Below are positions 1 through 10,728 of a stretch of 64,000 bases of DNA, piece by piece. The stretch covers positions 30,412 through 94,411 of the forward strand of contig JACAEN010000008.1 of assembly GCA_013388845.1 (NCBI GenBank). Reading direction: 5' to 3'. The translations under genes were made by a program, and so were the position numbers. The notes under the pieces were generated by a model. The model saw only the letters and a list, made by a program, of their open reading frames with translations. It was not told where the DNA came from and ran no database searches. The stretch is from Chloroflexota bacterium (GTDB taxonomy: Bacteria; Chloroflexota; Dehalococcoidia; GIF9; AB-539-J10). Position 1 is the first letter of the stretch; every line of letters begins with the position of its first letter.

Positions 1-605
1 CGCCTACTGTGTGGGTCTCGCCCGATAGGTGCCTTGATTATCCCTTGCTCCGGGGATAGCCTGCCTTTAACGAGGACCAGATATCCTTTGGTCACAGCGC
101 GGCTTTTGAACTGTGCGGCTAAATATTCTCGGGCAAGGTCGTTTTTGGCCAAGACTATGAGCCCAGATGTATCTTTATCTAGCCTGTGCACTATGCCCGG
201 GCGCAACAGCTCATTGCTCTTGGCCAGGCTGGGACAATGGGCCAAGACAGCATTAACTAAGGTATGACTGGGATGCCCCGGGGCAGGGTGAACCGTCAAC
301 CCTGCCGGTTTATCTATGACCAATATATCTTCATCTTCATAAATTATGGTTAAAGGGATGGGCTCAGCTGAAGGATGGACAGGCAAGGGAGGAAGCTCAA
401 CCGTTATCCTATCAACCTTGTTTAGCTTCTGGCTCGCCTTTGCCTTTTGCCCCTTGACCAGAACGTAGCCCTGCTCAATCAGTTTCTGCACATAAGCGCG
501 AGAGAATTGTGGTAGAACCTGGGTTAAATACTTATCAAGGCGGATGTCAGGAACAGGTGAGCTGAATTGCAGTGTCTTAGTTTTGGAGTCCGTGGCTGCG
601 CTCAT
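1..605 (-). CDS. rluD: RluD-family 23S rRNA pseudouridine synthase (3' end truncated by window edge)
   Basis: Reverse translation gives S4-like N-terminus then '...PAGLTVHPAPGHPSHTLVNAVLAHCPSLAKSNELLRPGIVHRLDKDTSGLIVLAKND...' (HRLDKDTSG motif); start ATG overlaps lspA stop. Confidence 0.9.
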   Translation of the reverse strand, partial: MSAATDSKTKTLQFSSPVPDIRLDKYLTQVLPQFSRAYVQKLIEQGYVLVKGQKAKASQKLNKVDRITVELPPLPVHPSAEPIPLTIIYEDEDILVIDKPAGLTVHPAPGHPSHTLVNAVLAHCPSLAKSNELLRPGIVHRLDKDTSGLIVLAKNDLAREYLAAQFKSRAVTKGYLVLVKGRLSPEQGIIKAPIGRDPHSR

Positions 606-1168
606 AATCTTTTTCTAAACATCCCCGACTTGTAGAAGGAATAGATGAGAATAAAGACCCCCACCGTTATAGCTGCGTCAGCGATGTTGAAAGCTGGCCA
701 ATGGAAACTGCCCCATAAACGAAAGTCAATGAAGTCGATGACATAACCAAAACGGAGACGGTCTATTAGATTGCCCACGGCACCACCCCAAATCAAACCA
801 ATGGATACCATGCTCAAAGTAGTAACTTGAGATAGGTAACGAAGAAACAGCAAGATAATGAGCAAACTAGCTATGCCAACAATGATGAGAAGAAAAGTTT
901 GGTTGGCAAGTAAACCAAAGGCGGAACCCGTATTCCCAACATAGGTCAAACTTAAGCGCCCAGTTATGGGCAGCGATTCCCCCGGGGCTAAGTGAGCTCT
1001 GACCCAGAGCTTGCTCAGTTGGTCAAGGGCCACCACCAGAGCAGCAACAATCACAAATAACCCTAACTTTCTTCTCCGCCTGTTTGAAGAAACCCTTGAT
1101 TTATCTTCGCCGACATAACCCGCTATCTTGTCGGTCACCAGTTTACTTGGAGGCCCATTATCTTGCAC
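602..1168 (-). CDS. lspA: Lipoprotein signal peptidase II
   Basis: Four TM segments, 'GGAVGNLIDRLRFGYVIDFIDF' and 'AFNIADAAITVG' catalytic Asp motifs. Confidence 0.95.
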   Translation of the reverse strand: MQDNGPPSKLVTDKIAGYVGEDKSRVSSNRRRRKLGLFVIVAALVVALDQLSKLWVRAHLAPGESLPITGRLSLTYVGNTGSAFGLLANQTFLLIIVGIASLLIILLFLRYLSQVTTLSMVSIGLIWGGAVGNLIDRLRFGYVIDFIDFRLWGSFHWPAFNIADAAITVGVFILIYSFYKSGMFRKRL

Positions 1169-1526
1169 CTTTCATATCCTTTGTTCGGCTTGCCTTACAC
1201 TTCAGGCATAAGCTTGCTTGTGGTATGGCTTCCAGGCGAGCCCTCTCTATAGGTTGCCCACAGGAATCACACAATCCGTAGGTGCCAGCTTCATATTTTT
1301 GTAAAGCATGCTCAACTTCATTAAGAGACTCCCCCAGCCTTTTTTCCAAAGCCAGTCTTTTCTCTAGCTCAGAGGCCTCATCAGCTCCCTCCTCCCTTTT
1401 ACCAAACGGACTCCCCTCCTTTCTCTCTGCCGATGGTTGACCCAGAGCCCTCAACTGCTCTATCTTTTCTAGCAGCTCTGCTTTTTCTTTCTTCAATCTC
1501 TCATAAAGCTCAGCAAACTCTACCAC
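1158..1526 (-). CDS. DksA/TraR family C4 zinc-finger protein
   Basis: 'YGLCDSCGQPIERARLEAIPQASLCLKC' zinc finger following coiled coil. Confidence 0.85.
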   Translation of the reverse strand: MVEFAELYERLKKEKAELLEKIEQLRALGQPSAERKEGSPFGKREEGADEASELEKRLALEKRLGESLNEVEHALQKYEAGTYGLCDSCGQPIERARLEAIPQASLCLKCKASRTKDMKGAR

Positions 1527-1609
1527 TTCTTGTCCTCCTTATCCCAACTTCGTCAGGGCAGCCATCCTATATCAAAATTCCACACGGATTGTGTGAGACC
1601 TACAGTTCG

Positions 1610-3232
1610 CTATACTCCGATTTCACCGGAGCTGGGCTTGCTAAAAACTTTTCTTATATTAGAATGTAAGGTGTCCCCCAGTTCCTTCACCGATTCGTAT
1701 CTAATTCTGTTAAGTTCCCTCTGCTTTTCTGCAAATTCAGTTCTGGAGTAAAGCTTTTCAGGATGCAAGTAGATATCATCTACATACCTTATCGCCCTAG
1801 GCACTTTAAAGCCCGTGGGTGAATCTACCCAGTCTTCTAGACCTCCCCTTAGTAGAGAATCGAGTATGGCCATGGTAAATTCTAACCTTATATCCTTGTA
1901 ACGTTCCCCTTCCCCTATGCCTCCAGTATTTAACAAGTAGTAATTTAGGTGGGGAATACCTTTTATTATCTCATAAAATATATTAGCATGCTCTGCCCGG
2001 TCTCCAGCGACGAAGGGGTCGTAGAAAAACTCGCTTCTAATTGCCCCCGCTCGTGTTGGGTCACCAGCCGAGGATTCCATTGCCTGTCCCAGAACCATCA
2101 AGGCTGCTGCTTGCTCCCGGGTTAGCTTGGATATCGCCGGAATCAGTGGCCCCCTGGTGATAAGAATCAGATTATCAATCCTATCTACATCAATATGGGA
2201 ACTGGCATGCATAAAATCTCTTCTTAATACCACTGCTCTGCCATTGGATGTTCTCTCAAAATTGAAAAAATCAAAATCCCCGTCTTCGGTTACGTAAACA
2301 TTCTCACAGACAGTTTCCGGTTTTAACAACCCATAAAATATTTCGATTTGCTCTCCAGGGTTCACACCCTCCGTTTTTACAAATATCCCACCGGCTTCAA
2401 AGCCATGGAAGGAACCATCGGGCATGAGAGTCCCCCCATCATCCTGGATAAGCCAAGATTTCTCTTTCCCTTTTCTAGCCAGGATTCTACAGGTTGTAGT
2501 CGTTTTCCCATTGGCACTTAAGGCTACGAGTAACGTCCGCAACGTCCGATAATCCCCGTGTGCTGATTGCAGATAATCCTCTCTACAGCCAGTATGTAAG
2601 AAGATGCCTCCTCTCTTCGTCTTAGCCACCCAGTCCTCAGCAGCGAAAACTCCCTTCTTATATTCACCTATGTAGTTACCATTCCTGATTATCTTGACAA
2701 ACCTCCCATCGTCCAGCATAGCCAACCTGATAGTGATATCTTTCTCAGGGAGTGGCTTTGACTGATTAGTTTCAAAAGCCTCATCAGCGAAGAATAAGAT
2801 GTAGTAGGTTGGCTCTTTGACTTCCCCCTTTGGAGGTATAAAAAGGTTCTTGCCTCCATAGGCAACATGGGCAAACCGCTCAGGAACAATTAACCTGACC
2901 GTAGTGTTGCTACTTTCATTGCCCACAATTCTGTCTACGGAAATCAATCTTTCCTTGCCCAAAGCCTTTTCACATTGAGCTAACAGCCTTAGTTCATCCT
3001 CACCAAAGAGATGGTCAACGCTGTTTTTGGTGAACATTGCTGACCTAGAAGTAGGCTCACTTTGGGCAACAAAATTTCCATAAATTGTTTTCCTGACTCC
3101 TGGCTCTTTTTCCACAAGCTTTCTCAGTTCCTCGTCAGGGGGGTTGTGAGTTAACCGATTTTCTGCCCGCGCCTTTTGCCAGATTCTGTTGGCAGTTATA
3201 ACGAATTGTTCTAGCTCAAACGCTACCATCAT
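1610..3232 (-). CDS. Phosphoenolpyruvate carboxykinase (ATP)-like
   Basis: 540 aa; 'LLVALSANGKTTTTCRIL' P-loop, 'LIQDDGGTLMPDGSFHGFEAGGIFVKTEG', 'ENVYVTEDGDFDFF' consistent with a divergent ATP-PEPCK. Confidence 0.75.
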   Translation of the reverse strand: MMVAFELEQFVITANRIWQKARAENRLTHNPPDEELRKLVEKEPGVRKTIYGNFVAQSEPTSRSAMFTKNSVDHLFGEDELRLLAQCEKALGKERLISVDRIVGNESSNTTVRLIVPERFAHVAYGGKNLFIPPKGEVKEPTYYILFFADEAFETNQSKPLPEKDITIRLAMLDDGRFVKIIRNGNYIGEYKKGVFAAEDWVAKTKRGGIFLHTGCREDYLQSAHGDYRTLRTLLVALSANGKTTTTCRILARKGKEKSWLIQDDGGTLMPDGSFHGFEAGGIFVKTEGVNPGEQIEIFYGLLKPETVCENVYVTEDGDFDFFNFERTSNGRAVVLRRDFMHASSHIDVDRIDNLILITRGPLIPAISKLTREQAAALMVLGQAMESSAGDPTRAGAIRSEFFYDPFVAGDRAEHANIFYEIIKGIPHLNYYLLNTGGIGEGERYKDIRLEFTMAILDSLLRGGLEDWVDSPTGFKVPRAIRYVDDIYLHPEKLYSRTEFAEKQRELNRIRYESVKELGDTLHSNIRKVFSKPSSGEIGV

Positions 3233-3308
3233 GCTCCTTGTGACAAATAGGATTTTGTTCCTCTAACTTCCTAGGAATCAGGGCCTAATACCCACAAGTC
3301 GGGATTGC

Positions 3309-5204
3309 TTAGACTTCGCGGAACTCACCTTCTACCGTGCCTTCTTCTCCCCCTCCAGGTCCCTCCCCACCAGGTGGCGGCTGCCCTGGTTGCTGGTAGA
3401 CAGACGCTCCAACCTTTTGCAGGGCATCCGATAGCTCTTGCATAGCCTTACGAATGGCGCTTATATCCTTACCTTGGAGAGCCGACTTCACACTGGCTAT
3501 CTTAGCGTCTATGTCCTTTTTTACATTGGCCGGTATCTTATCTTTGTAGTCGCGGAGGGTCTTCTCTGCGGTGTAAGCCAAGCCGTCAGCAGAGTTGCGC
3601 AACTCCACTTCCTCTTTACGCTTAGCATCCTCGGCAGCATACTGCTCAGCCTCTCTCCTCATCCTCTCTACTTCTTCTTTGCTTAGCCCGCTCGAGGCAG
3701 TGATAGTGATTTTTTGTTCTTTCCCCGTGCCTTTGTCCCGAGCGCTAACATTAAGGATGCCGTTAGCATCTATATCGAAAGTTACCTCAATTTGAGGCAC
3801 GCCACGTGGCGCCGGCAAGATGCCATCGAGTACGAAGCGTCCCAATGTTCGGTTATCAGCAGCCATAGGGCGCTCGCCTTGAAGAACATGTATCTCGACG
3901 CTTGGCTGGTTGTCACTAGCCGTGCTGAAAATTTGGCTCTTGGAAGTAGGTATAGTGGTGTTGCGGAGAATAAGCGGCGTAGCTACTCCTCCCAGTGTCT
4001 CTATTCCTAAAGTGAGTGGGGTGACATCAAGAAGAAGGATTTCTCCGACTTCACCTTTAAGCACCCCAGCCTGGATAGCTGCTCCCATAGCGACAACCTC
4101 ATCGGGATTGATTCCCTTGGACGGCTCCTTGCCGAAAAACTGTCTCACCTTTTCTTGAACTAAGGGCATTCTGGTTTGCCCACCAACAAGGAGGACTTCA
4201 TCAATCTTAGCTGCAGTCAGCCCGGCGTCCTTCAGTGCTTGGCGACAGGGCTCAAGAGTCTGCTCGACCAAATCCATGACCAGTTGTTCTAGTTTAGAGC
4301 GGGTCAAGGTGATACTAAGGTGTTTTGGTCCCGAGGCATCAGCAGTAATAAACGGCAGGCTTATCTCAGTCTGTTGCACCGTGGAAAGTTCAATTTTCGC
4401 CCGTTCCGCTGCCTCTTTAAGGCGCTGCATTGCCATGCGGTCGTTCCTTAAATCAATTCCCTGATCCCGTTTGAATTCAGCACACAGCCATTCGATAATA
4501 CGCTGGTCGAAGTCATCCCCACCCAGATGAGTATTGCCGCTAGTGGACTTGACCTGGAAGGTCCCTTCCCCTATCTCCAGGATGGAGATATCGAAGGTGC
4601 CTCCACCAAGGTCATATACTGCAATTATTCCTTCTTTTTTCTTATCGGCACCATAGGCTAGAGCAGCAGCAGTGGGCTCATTAATAATACGAAGGACATT
4701 TAATCCAGCGATTGCACCAGCATCCTTGGTGGCCTGGCGCTGGCTGTCATTGAAATAAGCTGGCACGGTGATGACTGCTTCCGTCACTTTGTCACCAAGG
4801 TAGGCTTCGGCATCGGTTTTTAGTTTTTGTAATATCATGGCCGATATTTCCGGCGGCGTGTATTCTTTTCTACCCATGATCACTCTGACTTCGTTATTAG
4901 GACCACGAGTTGTCTTGTAAGATACACGCTTGGCGTCCTCTTCTACAGGCAATTCTCTCCCTGGCGGTTCCCCCCATTTTCTTCCCATGAAGCGCTTGAT
5001 GCTATAAATGGTGTTCTCGGGGTTAACGATAGCCTGACGTTTAGCCACTTGTCCGACCAGTCGCTCTCCATTCTTGCTTATGGCCACCACGGAAGGATAC
5101 AAGTTAGAGCCTTCAGAACTGGGGATAAGTTTAGGTTTCCCGCCTTCCATAACAGCGATTTCACTCAAAGTTGTTCCTAGATCAATACCTACTGCCTTAG
5201 GCAT
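3309..5204 (-). CDS. dnaK: Molecular chaperone DnaK
   Basis: '[19 protein letters not shown]', '[21 protein letters not shown]', '[12 protein letters not shown]'. Confidence 0.98.
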   Translation of the reverse strand: MPKAVGIDLGTTLSEIAVMEGGKPKLIPSSEGSNLYPSVVAISKNGERLVGQVAKRQAIVNPENTIYSIKRFMGRKWGEPPGRELPVEEDAKRVSYKTTRGPNNEVRVIMGRKEYTPPEISAMILQKLKTDAEAYLGDKVTEAVITVPAYFNDSQRQATKDAGAIAGLNVLRIINEPTAAALAYGADKKKEGIIAVYDLGGGTFDISILEIGEGTFQVKSTSGNTHLGGDDFDQRIIEWLCAEFKRDQGIDLRNDRMAMQRLKEAAERAKIELSTVQQTEISLPFITADASGPKHLSITLTRSKLEQLVMDLVEQTLEPCRQALKDAGLTAAKIDEVLLVGGQTRMPLVQEKVRQFFGKEPSKGINPDEVVAMGAAIQAGVLKGEVGEILLLDVTPLTLGIETLGGVATPLILRNTTIPTSKSQIFSTASDNQPSVEIHVLQGERPMAADNRTLGRFVLDGILPAPRGVPQIEVTFDIDANGILNVSARDKGTGKEQKITITASSGLSKEEVERMRREAEQYAAEDAKRKEEVELRNSADGLAYTAEKTLRDYKDKIPANVKKDIDAKIASVKSALQGKDISAIRKAMQELSDALQKVGASVYQQPGQPPPGGEGPGGGEEGTVEGEFREV

Positions 5205-5205
5205 A

Positions 5206-5754
5206 TTATCCCTCCTCTGTAGTTTCCTCTTGAGTCTTATCTTCCTTTTTACCTTTGCCTATCATAACCATACTGGGACGAAGCAGCTTGTCCTTAAATT
5301 TATAACCTTTGCGGATTTCCTCTACGACTACACCCTCCTGCCCCTCCAACTGACCCACTGCCTCGTGAAGATAGGGATCGAAGTACTCTCCCTTGGCTTT
5401 AATTTCAGCCAGCCCTTGCGCTTCTAAAATAGCTTTAATCTTATTATAGACAAGTTTTATGCCTTCAGTCCAATTCTGCTTGTCAAGCTCACTCGGTAGA
5501 GAAGCAAGCGCTGTCTCAAAATCGTCCAGGATGCTTAGCAAGTCCAGGACAAGCATCCTGTTAGCAAACTCCACTACCTCTGATTTCTCCAGCTCAGCGC
5601 GTTTCATGTAATTCTCGAGGTCCGCCTGGCTTCTTTGCCAATTGGCCAAATATTTTTCGGCTTTTTCTTTTTCCTCAGCCAGAGCTTGCTGTAACGCTTC
5701 TATATCCTCAGCCTGCTCGATTCCTGCTTCAACTACTTCATCACCTTCAGCCAA
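5206..5754 (-). CDS. grpE: Nucleotide exchange factor GrpE
   Basis: Coiled-coil + '[19 protein letters not shown]...[12 protein letters not shown]'; between hrcA and dnaK. Confidence 0.95.
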   Translation of the reverse strand: MAEGDEVVEAGIEQAEDIEALQQALAEEKEKAEKYLANWQRSQADLENYMKRAELEKSEVVEFANRMLVLDLLSILDDFETALASLPSELDKQNWTEGIKLVYNKIKAILEAQGLAEIKAKGEYFDPYLHEAVGQLEGQEGVVVEEIRKGYKFKDKLLRPSMVMIGKGKKEDKTQEETTEEG

Positions 5755-5767
5755 TATTAGACCTCCC

Positions 5768-6784
5768 TTAAATATATTCAGCCACCGAGTTGCTCAGCAA
5801 TGTTGAGAGACAATTAAGCGAGGAAATAGCCTTAGCATAGTCCATCCGTTTGGGGCCAATCACTCCCACAATGCCACTGGCCTTGTCAGGCACTCCATAC
5901 CGACTAGCTATAAAACTCAAGTCCTGCAATGCTGGCTCCGGGTTTTCTTCGCCGATGACTACCTTTATCCCTCCCTTGCTAAGCTCGGGGCAGAATATGT
6001 TTCTAAGCCAATCTTCTCCTTCCAACACTTCTAAAATCTTAAGCACTCTAGGGCTGTTGCTAAACTCCGGTTGACTCAGCAACAAATGTAGCCCCTCCAG
6101 ATAAGGCTCACCATACTCTAGCTGATCTTCAGCAGCTACTATTTTTGCTAAACATTCGGCTACTTGCTTTTCCTCAGGAGAAAGTTCCGATTTGTCAGCC
6201 AAAATTTCGCTGCTGGTCATCCCGGCGTAAATAGAAGTAAGTTTGTTAGCTAGCTTTGTTAGCTCATCCTGGTTAACCTTTCTACCAAAAGATAAGACCT
6301 GCCGTCTAACTTTTGCTTCATACAAAACCACGATCAGCAAAGCCATGAAATCCTGCAACGCGACCAAATCGAGGTGTTTGAAGTGACAGCGAACCGCTTT
6401 AGGAGTGGTTATTACTACCAGGTTGTGAACAAGGCGCGCCAAAAGTGCTGCTACTGTTCTTAGCCATTGCTCGAACTCTTCCTTTGCTTCCTGAGATATC
6501 TGATGAATCAAATACTGCTCAACCGGGGAAAGTTCAATCTCTTCTCCTATCAGTTCTACATAGTAGCGGTAAGCCTTATCAGTGGGTACGCTGCCGGCTG
6601 AACGGTGAGGATGGATAACATATCCTTCCCGTTCCAGATATGCTGTATCATTGCGAATGGTAGCCGGGCTTACCTCCAAGCCGTACTTCTTCACGATAGC
6701 GCTGGAAGCTACCGGTACCGCCCTACTGATGTAATCCTCAACTATTATCCTGAGAACGGTTTCTCTCCTTTCTCTTATAGCCAT
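5768..6784 (-). CDS. hrcA: Heat-inducible transcriptional repressor HrcA
   Basis: 'SSAIVKKYGLEVSPATIRNDTAYLEREGYVIHPHRSAGSVPTDKAYRYYVE'. Confidence 0.95.
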   Translation of the reverse strand: MAIRERRETVLRIIVEDYISRAVPVASSAIVKKYGLEVSPATIRNDTAYLEREGYVIHPHRSAGSVPTDKAYRYYVELIGEEIELSPVEQYLIHQISQEAKEEFEQWLRTVAALLARLVHNLVVITTPKAVRCHFKHLDLVALQDFMALLIVVLYEAKVRRQVLSFGRKVNQDELTKLANKLTSIYAGMTSSEILADKSELSPEEKQVAECLAKIVAAEDQLEYGEPYLEGLHLLLSQPEFSNSPRVLKILEVLEGEDWLRNIFCPELSKGGIKVVIGEENPEPALQDLSFIASRYGVPDKASGIVGVIGPKRMDYAKAISSLNCLSTLLSNSVAEYI

Positions 6785-6811
6785 TTAGCACTCTCCCATT
6801 TCAATTGCTAA
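6785..6811 (-). promoter_or_regulatory. CIRCE operator (HrcA binding site)
   Basis: TTAGCACTC-N9-AATTGCTAA on the + strand (CIRCE consensus TTAGCACTC-N9-GAGTGCTAA; 16/18 arm positions), abutting the hrcA ATG. Confidence 0.9.
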
Positions 6812-6818
6812 ATAGAGT

Positions 6819-6847
6819 AATTTAGCACTGTAAACACGTTCTGTCAA
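6819..6847 (-). promoter_or_regulatory. Putative sigma70 promoter of hrcA-grpE-dnaK
   Basis: Reverse strand TTGACA-N17-TAAATT; predicted start falls at the CIRCE edge. Confidence 0.65.
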
Positions 6848-6949
6848 ATGATATAGTTGGGACTTGCTTTGACGGGTCTTCTTATTGACCGAGAATGAAA
6901 TATTAAGTACTATTATACCACAAATCTGAAAACCACAAAGGTATTTCCC

Positions 6950-8182
6950 TTGTCGCAACGTGATAACAAAGTAGCTCAACTCCTGAGCCTGGAGGCAGAA
7001 AGGCAAGCAAGCACCATAAATCTTATTGCCTCTGAAAACCACGCCAGCCGAGCAGTGCTTGAGGCCCAAAGCTCGGTGCTCAATGACAAATACGCTGAAG
7101 GATACCCCAGGCACCGCTATTACGGCGGTTGTGTCTACATAGACGAAATTGAAAACTTGGCTATCGAACGGGTTAAAAAGCTATTTAAAGCCGAGCATGC
7201 CAATGTCCAAGCTCATAGCGGCAGTCAGGCCAATATGGCAGCCTATTCAGTCCTATTGGAACACGGGGACACTGTTATGGGGATGAGTCTCAGCCATGGC
7301 GGGCATCTCACCCATGGCTCTGAGGTCAATTTCTCCGGGAAATGGTATAACTTTGTCCCTTACGGAGTCGACCCCAAAACCGAGATGCTCAACTACGACG
7401 AAATTGAACGGTTGGCTCTGAAGCATAAGCCTAAGCTAATAATAGCCGGGGCAAGTAGCTACTCGCGTATTATTGATTTTGAAAGGCTTCGCCACATAGC
7501 TGATAAGGTGGGTGCCAAGTTATTGGTTGACATGGCTCACATAGCAGGGATAATAGCCGCTGGACTTCATCCCTCCCCTGTGCCCCATGCCCAAGTTACT
7601 ACTTCTACCACGCAAAAGACCTTGCGGGGACCCCGGGGTGGCTTTATTTTGTGTGATAAAGAGCTGGCTTCAGCGATTGATGCAGCAGTTTTTCCCGGCA
7701 TGCAGGGTGGCCCCTTCATGCACATCATCGCCGCCAAAGCTGTGTGCTTCTTTGAAGCTATGCAACCTGAATTCGTTGATTACCAGAAGTCAGTGCTGGA
7801 GAATGCTCGCGTTTTGGCTTCCGAACTCCAGAGATATGGGATGCGTATTGTTTCCGGCGGCACAGATAACCATATTGTCCTTGTTGACCTCTCCTCACAG
7901 GGGATAAGCGGCAGGGATGCTGAGGAGGCCTTAGGGGCAGCGGGCATCTCCGTAAATAGAAATACCATCCCCTTTGACCCCAAGCCACCATTGATTACCA
8001 GCGGTATTAGACTGGGCACGCCAGCGGTGACCACCAGAGGTTTTGGCACAGACGAGATGAAGCGAGTTGCTTCTTTCATTGTCAAAGCGCTTTCTTCTTT
8101 AGGAGACAAGCGTGCTCAAGAACGAGTCCGCCACGAAGTGCAAGAGATGTGCCGACATTTCCCCATTCCCGGACTGGCCTGA
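6950..8182 (+). CDS. glyA: Serine hydroxymethyltransferase
   Basis: 410 aa, '[19 protein letters not shown]' PLP lysine motif; TTG start. Confidence 0.97.
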   Translation: MSQRDNKVAQLLSLEAERQASTINLIASENHASRAVLEAQSSVLNDKYAEGYPRHRYYGGCVYIDEIENLAIERVKKLFKAEHANVQAHSGSQANMAAYSVLLEHGDTVMGMSLSHGGHLTHGSEVNFSGKWYNFVPYGVDPKTEMLNYDEIERLALKHKPKLIIAGASSYSRIIDFERLRHIADKVGAKLLVDMAHIAGIIAAGLHPSPVPHAQVTTSTTQKTLRGPRGGFILCDKELASAIDAAVFPGMQGGPFMHIIAAKAVCFFEAMQPEFVDYQKSVLENARVLASELQRYGMRIVSGGTDNHIVLVDLSSQGISGRDAEEALGAAGISVNRNTIPFDPKPPLITSGIRLGTPAVTTRGFGTDEMKRVASFIVKALSSLGDKRAQERVRHEVQEMCRHFPIPGLA

Positions 8183-8313
8183 CACATCTCTTCCCCGTTT
8201 AATCTTTTTACTTGCTTGGGCAAGAGGCATAGGAAGAACGTGTTTGCCTTTTTGTTTTTTGCTCTCGTCAAGAAGAATTGGACTGTGATAAGGTTAAGTC
8301 GAGAGTCTGGATA

Positions 8314-9117
8314 ATGTCCGAGTTGAAAATAATCCCCACGGTAAAGAGGTCTTTCAACCTTCTCAAAAAGGACCCCGCCCTCCTAGCACTTTTTATTCTC
8401 CCCGCAGTGTTCCCGATTGAAAGAATAATTGCCAATTATCTAATGCTTTTCATCATATTAGCTACGTTAGGACGTTCAGGAATTCCTTCGGTACCTTCTT
8501 TAATGCCTCCTATCCCTTTCCAGGTTATCTATCTTATCGTGGGCTTCTTGCTAGGAGTATGGGCGTCGGCCGGGGCTATTCTTAAGGTAACGGAACTTGA
8601 GAAAGGAAGCAAATTGGGATTAATAAAAGCCCTGACTAGGGGACTCAAGAGAATCCCCAAGCTCCTGGTCCCAGCCATCGCAGGCTTGGCGCTGTACACT
8701 TTAATGATTTCTGGTATGACGATAGTAATCAGTCGTTACACGTTTCTAAGAATGGGACCTCTAGTTCAGGGCGCTTCACCTTCGATTCCTTCCACCGTTG
8801 CCCTTATACTGGTGGCAGTCCTTATATTCATAGTGACGCTTTACGTTGCGACAAGACTACGCCTTTCTGCACCGGCATGCGTCCTTGAAAATAATTTTGG
8901 GTTAAACACAAGCTGGAAAGTAATAAAGGGGAATTGGTGGAAAGTCTTCGCAATCTTCTTAATCTTTGGGGCGATGTCAGCACTTATCAGCCAGATACCG
9001 ATAATAGGGATATATCTCCGTGGTGTGATAGTAGAGCCGCTCAGCATCACAGCCGCGACTCTTATCTATTTCCAGTTGCAAGAAGCAAAACCGAGTAGAG
9101 AAGAGGGAATTCCGTAG
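8314..9117 (+). CDS. Multi-pass integral membrane protein of unknown function
   Basis: Long ORF 8278..9117 with several hydrophobic segments; internal ATG at 8314 (MSELKIIPTVKRSF) is a likely start. Confidence 0.65.
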   Translation: MSELKIIPTVKRSFNLLKKDPALLALFILPAVFPIERIIANYLMLFIILATLGRSGIPSVPSLMPPIPFQVIYLIVGFLLGVWASAGAILKVTELEKGSKLGLIKALTRGLKRIPKLLVPAIAGLALYTLMISGMTIVISRYTFLRMGPLVQGASPSIPSTVALILVAVLIFIVTLYVATRLRLSAPACVLENNFGLNTSWKVIKGNWWKVFAIFLIFGAMSALISQIPIIGIYLRGVIVEPLSITAATLIYFQLQEAKPSREEGIP

Positions 9118-9238
9118 GCTTCGCCCTCAGCTTACCTCTCCCTTCGAGGGAGAGAAACTTCATATGAGATTACGCAGTTGACTGTAGTTTCTTTGGTTAG
9201 TTTTGAACCAACCTTTCCTGAAAAGAGACACGATTTCA

Positions 9239-9247
9239 TGCTATAAT
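9239..9247 (+). promoter_or_regulatory. Extended -10 promoter element upstream of prs
   Basis: TGCTATAAT about 30 nt before the prs ATG; no strong -35. Confidence 0.5.
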
Positions 9248-9276
9248 CAAGTTAGCATCCATACAATTAAGAGGTA

Positions 9277-10218
9277 ATGATAGACGAATTAAAAGTCTTC
9301 AGCGGCACGGCTCACCCGGCCTTAGCCAGGGCTGTGTGTGATTATTTAGACATACCTCTGGGGGAGGCTGAGGTCTTTGAGTTTAGCAACGAAAACATTT
9401 TTGTACGCATCCTCGAGAATGTCCGGGAACGGGACGTTTTTATCGTCCAGCCCATTTGCTCCCCAGTTAACAGAAGTCTGGTCGAGCTACTTATCATGCT
9501 TGATGCCTTCAGACGAGCTTCAGCGGGGCGAATCACCGCCGTCGTTCCCTATTATGGCTATAGCCGCACCGACAAAAAAGACCAACCCCGGGTCCCCATC
9601 ACCGCTCGCTTGATTGCTGACCTGATTACCACCGCTGGAGCTAATAGGCTGCTCGCCGTGGATCTCCACGCTCCCCAAATTCAAGGATTCTTCACCATAC
9701 CTGTGGACGAACTCACCGCTCGCCCCATGTTGACCCGGTATTTCAAGGAAAAGGCTTTGAAGAATCTGGTGGTGGTGGCTACTGATATTGGTATCTCCAA
9801 GGTAGCTCGCGATATGGCTGCCAAACTCGCAGTTCCCTTGGCTATCATGGAAAAGAGGCGCTTGGGCAATGTCGATGCCACAGAAACCCTCAACGTCATT
9901 GGTGAGGTTGAGGGAATGCGCGCCCTGACCGTTGATGATGAGATTGATACCGCTGGTTCGCTGGTCGGGGTGGTGGACGCTCTTCTAAAGCGTGGCGTTA
10001 GGGAAGTTTATGCTTGCTGCACTCACCCCGTTTTCTCTGGTCCCGCTATCCAGAGGATAGCCGCCTGCCCGGTGAAAGAGGTAGTCGTTACCGATACTAT
10101 ACCTGTTAATGCCGATAAGAAACTGGACAAGATCACCGTTCTGTCCATAGCCTCTCTTCTTGGTGAAGCCATTCATCGCATTCACACCGGCTTATCAGTG
10201 GGCGCGATGTTTGAGTGA
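9277..10218 (+). CDS. prs: Ribose-phosphate pyrophosphokinase
   Basis: 'VQPICSPVNRSLVELLIMLDAFRRASAGRITAVVPYYGYSRTDKKDQPRVPITARL', 'TVDDEIDTAGS' PRPP loop. Confidence 0.97.
   Translation: MIDELKVFSGTAHPALARAVCDYLDIPLGEAEVFEFSNENIFVRILENVRERDVFIVQPICSPVNRSLVELLIMLDAFRRASAGRITAVVPYYGYSRTDKKDQPRVPITARLIADLITTAGANRLLAVDLHAPQIQGFFTIPVDELTARPMLTRYFKEKALKNLVVVATDIGISKVARDMAAKLAVPLAIMEKRRLGNVDATETLNVIGEVEGMRALTVDDEIDTAGSLVGVVDALLKRGVREVYACCTHPVFSGPAIQRIAACPVKEVVVTDTIPVNADKKLDKITVLSIASLLGEAIHRIHTGLSVGAMFE
10172..10218 (+). repeat. 47-bp direct repeat, copy 1 (prs 3' end)
   Basis: ttcatcgcattcacaccggcttatcagtgggcgcgatgtttgagtga, identical to 10729..10775. Confidence 0.97.
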
Positions 10219-10234
10219 TAAGGAGGATTGATTT

Positions 10235-10465
10235 ATGAAGAAAATCGTCCAAGTTAAGATTTACAAAGGGGAAAAGTACTATGTTGCTGAATGTGTTGAT
10301 TTACCCGTGGTTACCCAAGGTAGAACATTGGATGAGACAGTGCAGAATATAAGGGAAGCAATCGAGCTTCATCTCGAGGGAGAGAATCTTGATGAATGGG
10401 ATATTCTTCCTGATTTTTCTATCTTAGCTAATTTTGAACTTGAGCCAATCTATGTCAAAGCTTAA
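10235..10465 (+). CDS. hicB: HicB-family antitoxin (short form)
   Basis: 'YYVAECVDLPVVTQGRTLDETVQNIREAIELHLE' HicB-like fold; upstream of HicA. Confidence 0.85.
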   Translation: MKKIVQVKIYKGEKYYVAECVDLPVVTQGRTLDETVQNIREAIELHLEGENLDEWDILPDFSILANFELEPIYVKA

Positions 10466-10700
10466 AAGCCTCAGTGGAGAGGACGTTGTCAAGATTTTCT
10501 CCCAATTTGGTTTCGAAATTGCTTCTCAGAAAGGAAGCCACGTAAAGCTGAAAAGGGTTCTATCTAGGGGAGCGAAACAAACCCTGACTATCCCTTTACA
10601 TAAGGAATTGGATAAAGGCACTTTGAGAGCTATCTTCAGACAAGCCTCAAGATACATCCCTGAGGAAGAATTGAGGTCATGTTTTTACAGTAATCGCTAG
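10452..10700 (+). CDS. hicA: HicA-family mRNA interferase toxin
   Basis: 'KSLSGEDVVKIFSQFGFEIASQKGSHVKLKR...LTIPLHKELDKGTLRAIFRQA'; ORF 10434..10700, ATG at 10452 preferred. Confidence 0.9.
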   Translation: MSKLKSLSGEDVVKIFSQFGFEIASQKGSHVKLKRVLSRGAKQTLTIPLHKELDKGTLRAIFRQASRYIPEEELRSCFYSNR

Positions 10701-10728
10701 AATGCAGATAAACGAAGTAGGGAGACTG

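Noticed and set aside
6785-7114. 109-aa minus ORF in the hrcA-glyA intergenic region
   Set aside because: Covers CIRCE/promoter and the antisense of glyA; not a gene.
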